Notes under the pieces: model-generated
Told to the model about the DNA's origin: nothing
What the model saw: only the letters and a program-made list of their open reading frames with translations
Databases searched by the model: none
Source: Pseudomonadota bacterium
GTDB taxonomy: Bacteria > Pseudomonadota > Gammaproteobacteria > Burkholderiales > SG8-41
Assembly: GCA_023431245.1 (NCBI GenBank)
Contig: JAEYXO010000030.1
Span: forward strand, 1-10,198
DNA length: 10,198 nt
Reading direction: 5' to 3'
Shown: in pieces, positions 6,845 to 10,198 of the stretch
How positions within the stretch are numbered: the first letter of the stretch is position 1
Layout: each line of letters begins with the position of its first letter
Made by a program: the position numbers and the translations under genes

Positions 6845-8203
6845 TTAACTGCCGATCAGGCGATTGATATCGTTGTAAACCGCAAAAGCCATCAAGACGA
6901 ACAACAGGGTCATGCCGACTTGCTGTCCGACCTCCATGATCCTGTCGGACACCGGTTTGCCGGTGAAAATCTCGACCGAATAATACATCAAGTGCCCTCC
7001 GTCCAATAACGGGATCGGCAGCAAATTCAGGACACCGAGACTGATGCTGATCAGCGCGAGAAACAGCAGGTAGGATATCCACCCGTTCTGCGCGGATTGC
7101 CCGGCATAGTCCGCAATCGTGATCGGACCACTGAGGTTTTTCATGGAAACTTCACCGGTCACCATCTTGCCGAGCATGCGCAGGCTGAACAGCGCCGTTT
7201 CCCAGGTCTTGGCAACCGCCTTCCATACGCTTTCCAGCGGGCCGTAGCTGACATCGGCCATCATGCCTTTCATCAACTCCGGATCCATTTTCGGCGAAGC
7301 ACCAATGCGCCCGAAACGAAGGCCGCCTTCCTCGATCACGTCCGGTGTCACCGCCAGCGGCGCCAGGTCAATTTCCCCGCGCTGTACGCGGAACTGCAGA
7401 GTCTGGCCGGCGGCCGAGCGAACCTTCTGCACGACGGCATCCCAGTTTTCCGGCTGTTCGCCATTGATCGCAACAATCCGGTCACCCTCCTGCAAACCGG
7501 CCCGGGCCGCAGCGCCCTGTCCGGTTACGGCACCGATGACAGGCGGCAGCACCAGCCGCTGCCGCAGCAGCCCCAGCGCACCCAGCACGTCGCCTTCGAT
7601 GTCCCGGGACTCCAGTCCGTCAAATCGCAGTTCCCTCACGACCGTTGTTCCCTGCAGGTCGCGCAATTCAACGGCAACCGCCCTGCGGTCAAGCGCACGC
7701 TGCAGGACAACCCAGCGGAAATCCTGCCAGGTTTTCACCGGAGCGCCATCGACGGCAAGCACGGTTTCACCGGCTGCGAAACCGGCCCGGGCGGCAATGC
7801 TTGCCGGCGGCGGCTCGGCTACAACAGGAATCAGGCCGGGAATGCCGTGTACGAAAAGTGTCCAGTAGAGCAGGATGGCAGCCGCGAAATTCGCAACCGG
7901 CCCGGCAAGCACAATCGCGAAGCGCTGCCACACCGATTTGCGGTTGAAGGCACGCTGCAGTTCATGGGCCGGCACATCCCCTTCCCGCTCGTCGAGCATC
8001 TTGACGTAACCGCCCAGCGGGATTGCGGCAAGGACCCATTCGGTGCCGTCCCGCCCGAGGGTCCTGGACCACAGCGGCTTGCCGAAGCCGACCGAAAAGC
8101 GGAGCACCTTGACTCCGCAGCGTCGGGCCACCCAGTAATGGCCGAACTCGTGCACAACAACAAGCACGCTGAGCGCCACAATGAAGGCAATGATGGTTAG
8201 CAT
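6845..8203 (-). CDS. rseP: Site-2 intramembrane metalloprotease RseP
   Basis: RseP is an inner-membrane zinc protease that makes the second cut in an anti-sigma factor of the RseA/MucA type, releasing the envelope-stress sigma factor; it also clears remnant signal peptides. The 452 residues match E. coli (450). The first membrane helix carries HEFGH (18-22, zinc ligands His18 and His22, catalytic Glu19). GGYVKM (64-69) and the membrane segment around 92-118 follow. Two PDZ domains come next, at roughly 125-195 and 220-285 (GLQEGDRIVAINGE at 236-249 is a clear PDZ block). The C-terminal helices contain NLLPIPLLDGG (393-403) with the third zinc ligand Asp401. The ATG at 8203 has a strong AGGAG 8 bases upstream. 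The sigma factor and anti-sigma genes are not in this window. Its place before bamA links stress sensing with barrel assembly. Confidence 0.98.
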   Translation of the reverse strand: MLTIIAFIVALSVLVVVHEFGHYWVARRCGVKVLRFSVGFGKPLWSRTLGRDGTEWVLAAIPLGGYVKMLDEREGDVPAHELQRAFNRKSVWQRFAIVLAGPVANFAAAILLYWTLFVHGIPGLIPVVAEPPPASIAARAGFAAGETVLAVDGAPVKTWQDFRWVVLQRALDRRAVAVELRDLQGTTVVRELRFDGLESRDIEGDVLGALGLLRQRLVLPPVIGAVTGQGAAARAGLQEGDRIVAINGEQPENWDAVVQKVRSAAGQTLQFRVQRGEIDLAPLAVTPDVIEEGGLRFGRIGASPKMDPELMKGMMADVSYGPLESVWKAVAKTWETALFSLRMLGKMVTGEVSMKNLSGPITIADYAGQSAQNGWISYLLFLALISISLGVLNLLPIPLLDGGHLMYYSVEIFTGKPVSDRIMEVGQQVGMTLLFVLMAFAVYNDINRLIGS

Positions 8204-8207
8204 CCAG

Positions 8208-8217
8208 TCCTCTCCTC
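8208..8217 (-). promoter_or_regulatory. Ribosome binding site of rseP, fused to the dxr stop
   Basis: The sense strand reads TGAGGAGAGGACTGG and then ATG. AGGAG lies 8 bases before the rseP ATG and its first base is the last base of the dxr TGA. A second purine block, AGAGGA, follows at once. This is among the strongest ribosome binding sites in the window and resembles the fabZ-lpxA junction. Confidence 0.78.
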
Positions 8218-9418
8218 AGCCGGCATGGACCAAACGTCCGTCACCCCGTCCGGCGCAGACGGCAAACGCCTCCGTCCGGGCCTCCGCGTCGATCCGTTCC
8301 ACATCCTCCACCGAATTCACGGCCCGAGCCGGCGTTTTGGCCACCACGGTGTCGATCAGCACCGGAATTTCGGTATAGGCAATCCTGCGCTCCAGGAATT
8401 CGGCCACCGCGACCTCGTTGGCCGCATTCAGCGCAACCACCGCCGCATCCCCCGCGCGCAGCGCTTCGTAGGCAAGGCGCAGGCACGGGAAACGCGCAAG
8501 GTCCGGCGCCTCAAAACTGAGATTGCCGACCCGCGCCAGGTCGAGGAAATCCGCACCGGAGGCGATGCGATCGGGATGCCCCAGTGCATGCGCGATCGGG
8601 GTGCGCATGTCCGGATTGCCCAGTTGCGCAATCACCGAACCGTCGCAGTATTCAACCAGTGAATGCACGACACTTTGCGGATGGATCACGACTTCGATGA
8701 CCTCGGGCGCCGCCGAGAACAGCCAATGGGCCTCGATCACCTCAAGCCCCTTGTTCATCATCGTCGCGGAATCAACCGAAATCTTGCGTCCCATCACCCA
8801 GTTGGGATGAGCAACAGCCTCTTCCGGCGTCACCGCAGCCAGCCTCGCCGGCGCCAGTGTGCGGAACGGCCCGCCGGAGGCCGTCAGCAATATGCGCCGC
8901 ACGCCGCGATCAACGAGCGATCCGCCATCCGGAGGCGGCAAGGACTGGAAAATCGCATTGTGCTCGCTGTCTATCGGCAGCAATTCGGCACCGCTCGCGC
9001 GTACCGCAGACATGAACAGCGCACCTGCTGTCACCAGCGATTCCTTGTTTGCCAGCAGGATTTTCTTGCCCGAGCGTGCCGCGGCAAGCGTGGCCCGCAG
9101 CCCCGCGATGCCGACAATGGCTGCGACCACGATGGCCGTCTCGGCGTGCGCCGCAACCCGTTCGAGCGCCGCAACGCCGCTCAGCACTTCGGTCCCGATG
9201 CCGGCCGCGCGCAGCCGGGATTGCAGCCTCCCGGCCGCATCCTCATCGAGCAGAACCGCATAACGGGGCTCAAAACGGCAGCACTGCTGGTACAGCAGGT
9301 CGACCTGGGACCGGGCCGTCAGTGCAAACACCCTGAACCGCTGCGGGTGTCTTGCCACGACATCCAGTGTGCTGGCGCCGATGCTGCCGGTGGATCCGAG
9401 TATGGTCAGATTTTTCAT
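8216..9418 (-). CDS. dxr: 1-deoxy-D-xylulose 5-phosphate reductoisomerase
   Basis: Dxr (IspC) is a cytoplasmic enzyme that converts 1-deoxy-D-xylulose 5-phosphate to 2-C-methyl-D-erythritol 4-phosphate with NADPH and a divalent metal, the committed step of the MEP isoprenoid pathway. The product line feeds undecaprenyl carrier lipid needed for the cell envelope. The 400 residues match E. coli (398). Seen are GSTGSIG (8-14, NADPH loop), LLANKESLV (121-129), DSEHNAIFQSL (150-160, metal ligands Asp150 and Glu152), LTASGGPFR (178-186), MGRKISVDSATMMNKGLE (209-226, with Ser217, Asn222, Lys223 and metal ligand Glu226) and HPQSVVHSLVEY (246-257). I started it at the ATG at 9418, which gives the usual MKNLTILG N-terminus; the frame is open to 9454 but that part overlaps cdsA. 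It begins 4 bases after cdsA, with no good Shine-Dalgarno sequence. Confidence 0.98.
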   Translation of the reverse strand: MKNLTILGSTGSIGASTLDVVARHPQRFRVFALTARSQVDLLYQQCCRFEPRYAVLLDEDAAGRLQSRLRAAGIGTEVLSGVAALERVAAHAETAIVVAAIVGIAGLRATLAAARSGKKILLANKESLVTAGALFMSAVRASGAELLPIDSEHNAIFQSLPPPDGGSLVDRGVRRILLTASGGPFRTLAPARLAAVTPEEAVAHPNWVMGRKISVDSATMMNKGLEVIEAHWLFSAAPEVIEVVIHPQSVVHSLVEYCDGSVIAQLGNPDMRTPIAHALGHPDRIASGADFLDLARVGNLSFEAPDLARFPCLRLAYEALRAGDAAVVALNAANEVAVAEFLERRIAYTEIPVLIDTVVAKTPARAVNSVEDVERIDAEARTEAFAVCAGRGDGRLVHAG

Positions 9419-9422
9419 GGCT

Positions 9423-10198
9423 TCAAAGTCGCTGCAGCAACCACGGCACAACAAGGGCGGCGAGCGGGAGTGTTGCAGTCAAGGCGTCGATGCGATCCAG
9501 CACGCCGCCATGGCCCGGCAGCAGCCTGCCGCTGTCCTTGACCCCGGCCTTGCGTTTGATCCAGGACTCGAACAGGTCGCCAAGTATGCTGAGCGGCAGC
9601 AGGCATGCGACCAGGAAGATGGCCGCAATCGCAGCCTGCGGTGCCGCGTCGGAAAAACCGAAATGCCATACCGCGGCATGATACACCGCCACCCCGAGTG
9701 CGGCCCCGGCCACACCCTCCCAGGTTTTTCCGGGGCTTATCGCGGGGGCAAGTTTGCGCCTTCCCCAGGTGTGCCCGGCAAAATAGGCGGCGATGTCGGC
9801 CACCCAAACCACGCCCAGGACTGCCAGCAGCAGCCAGGGCCACTGCTGCAGTCGCACCAGGGCCAGCCAGGTCGGCACGATCAGTATCCAGCCGGTCGCC
9901 GCGAGCATGCGCCAGTCGCGAACATGCCAGCCCCGCCACAGCCAAGCCGGTGCCAGCAGGAGCCAGAATGCGACCGCTGCCCCGAAGCTCGCATGATCAA
10001 GAAGCGCGGCATTTCCCGCGGGCACGGCCAGCATCGCGATTGCACTTGCCAGCAACGAAGCACAGAAAAATCCGCGCCCCGCGCGCCCGAATCCGGCAAG
10101 GGCCGCCCACTCCCAGCCTCCCGCCAGCAGCAACGGCAGCAGCAGCAAGGCCCACCAGAATGAAGGCAGCACGAACATCCCGCCGACAAACAGCGGCA
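9423..10198 (-). CDS. cdsA: Phosphatidate cytidylyltransferase, 5' end cut off by the window
   Basis: CdsA is an integral inner-membrane enzyme that makes CDP-diacylglycerol from phosphatidic acid and CTP, the precursor of all major phospholipids. About 257 residues and the stop are visible. The frame has no stop before the window edge: codons for PLFVGG precede the first internal Met at 10178, in register with the N-terminal helix of the family, so the real start lies outside and roughly 15-20 residues are missing. The C-terminal half holds WVADIAAYFAGHTWGRRKLA, ISPGKTWEGVAGA and the family signature SWIKRKAGVKDSG followed by PGHGGVLDRID, with the conserved metal-binding acidic residues. Several Leu/Ala/Trp-rich membrane segments precede it. 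The stop is 4 bases before dxr. In related genomes uppS lies directly upstream; this cannot be checked here. Confidence 0.97.
   Translation of the reverse strand, partial: PLFVGGMFVLPSFWWALLLLPLLLAGGWEWAALAGFGRAGRGFFCASLLASAIAMLAVPAGNAALLDHASFGAAVAFWLLLAPAWLWRGWHVRDWRMLAATGWILIVPTWLALVRLQQWPWLLLAVLGVVWVADIAAYFAGHTWGRRKLAPAISPGKTWEGVAGAALGVAVYHAAVWHFGFSDAAPQAAIAAIFLVACLLPLSILGDLFESWIKRKAGVKDSGRLLPGHGGVLDRIDALTATLPLAALVVPWLLQRL

Larger units (their letters stand above)
1..10198 (-). other. Predicted single operon for envelope lipid and protein assembly
   Basis: All ten genes point the same way, with junctions of 4 (cdsA-dxr), 12 (dxr-rseP), 2 (rseP-bamA), 31 (bamA-skp), 22 (skp-lpxD), -4 (lpxD-fabZ), 10 (fabZ-lpxA), 5 (lpxA-lpxB) and -4 (lpxB-rnhB) bases. 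None leaves room for a separate promoter plus a terminator hairpin, and I see no T-run hairpin in them. Internal promoters inside coding sequence, such as the sigma-E-dependent ones known around bamA and skp in E. coli, cannot be excluded by eye. Both ends of the unit lie outside the window. Confidence 0.75.

Noticed and set aside
6843..7082. An 80-residue N-terminal extension of BamA into rseP
   Set aside because: The extension overlaps the conserved C-terminal end of rseP and would bury the clear signal peptide that starts at 6842.
7097..8200. Plus-strand open frame (367 codons) opposite rseP
   Set aside because: Mirrors rseP almost end to end; composition is Arg/Gln/His-rich, as in the other shadows, with no family features.
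8663..9541. Plus-strand open frame (292 codons) opposite dxr and the end of cdsA
   Set aside because: Spans two well-conserved minus-strand genes and has no recognisable protein features.
10121..10152. Run of CAG/GCA-like triplets that looks like a microsatellite
   Set aside because: It encodes the Leu-rich membrane helix LLLLPLLLAGG of CdsA; CTG codon bias explains it, and the run is interrupted.
1..10198. Search for CRISPR arrays, phage or defence genes, insertion sequences, tRNA or rRNA
   Set aside because: The whole window is filled by conserved housekeeping genes with gaps of at most 31 bases; no direct repeats, terminal inverted repeats or RNA-like folds were seen.

Overview
The window is a compact run of ten genes, all read from the minus strand, that make and assemble the Gram-negative outer membrane. 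In transcription order (right to left) they are cdsA (5' end outside the window), dxr, rseP, bamA, skp/ompH, lpxD, fabZ, lpxA, lpxB and rnhB (3' end outside the window). Gaps are 2 to 31 bases and two junctions are 4-base ATGA overlaps. I see no promoter, terminator, RNA gene, repeat or mobile element between them, so the block reads as the middle of one long operon.

The organism is a GC-rich Gram-negative proteobacterium. The dxr gene sits between cdsA and rseP. This is the order in many Betaproteobacteria and in Pseudomonas; in E. coli dxr lies before uppS and cdsA. Overall protein character (LpxB, LpxD, BamA of 755 residues) suggests a betaproteobacterium, possibly Rhodocyclales- or Nitrosomonadales-like, but I cannot place it firmly.

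Layout: 9423-10198 cdsA (phospholipid precursor CDP-diacylglycerol); 8216-9418 dxr (committed step of the MEP isoprenoid pathway); 6845-8203 rseP (inner-membrane site-2 protease of the envelope stress response); 4575-6842 bamA (outer-membrane protein insertase); 4037-4543 skp (periplasmic chaperone that feeds BamA); 2935-4014 lpxD, 2480-2938 fabZ, 1690-2469 lpxA and 512-1684 lpxB (lipid A synthesis, with FabZ drawing on the same 3-hydroxyacyl-ACP pool); 1-515 rnhB (ribonuclease HII, functionally unrelated but conserved at this position).

This is ordinary core-genome sequence and I found no undescribed system. The most informative observations are: a methionine at the LpxA acyl-chain ruler position, which predicts a 10-carbon hydroxyacyl lipid A; stop codons built into the Shine-Dalgarno sequences of rseP and lpxA; and several start sites that differ from the longest open frames. 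Long open frames on the plus strand are antisense shadows of these genes.
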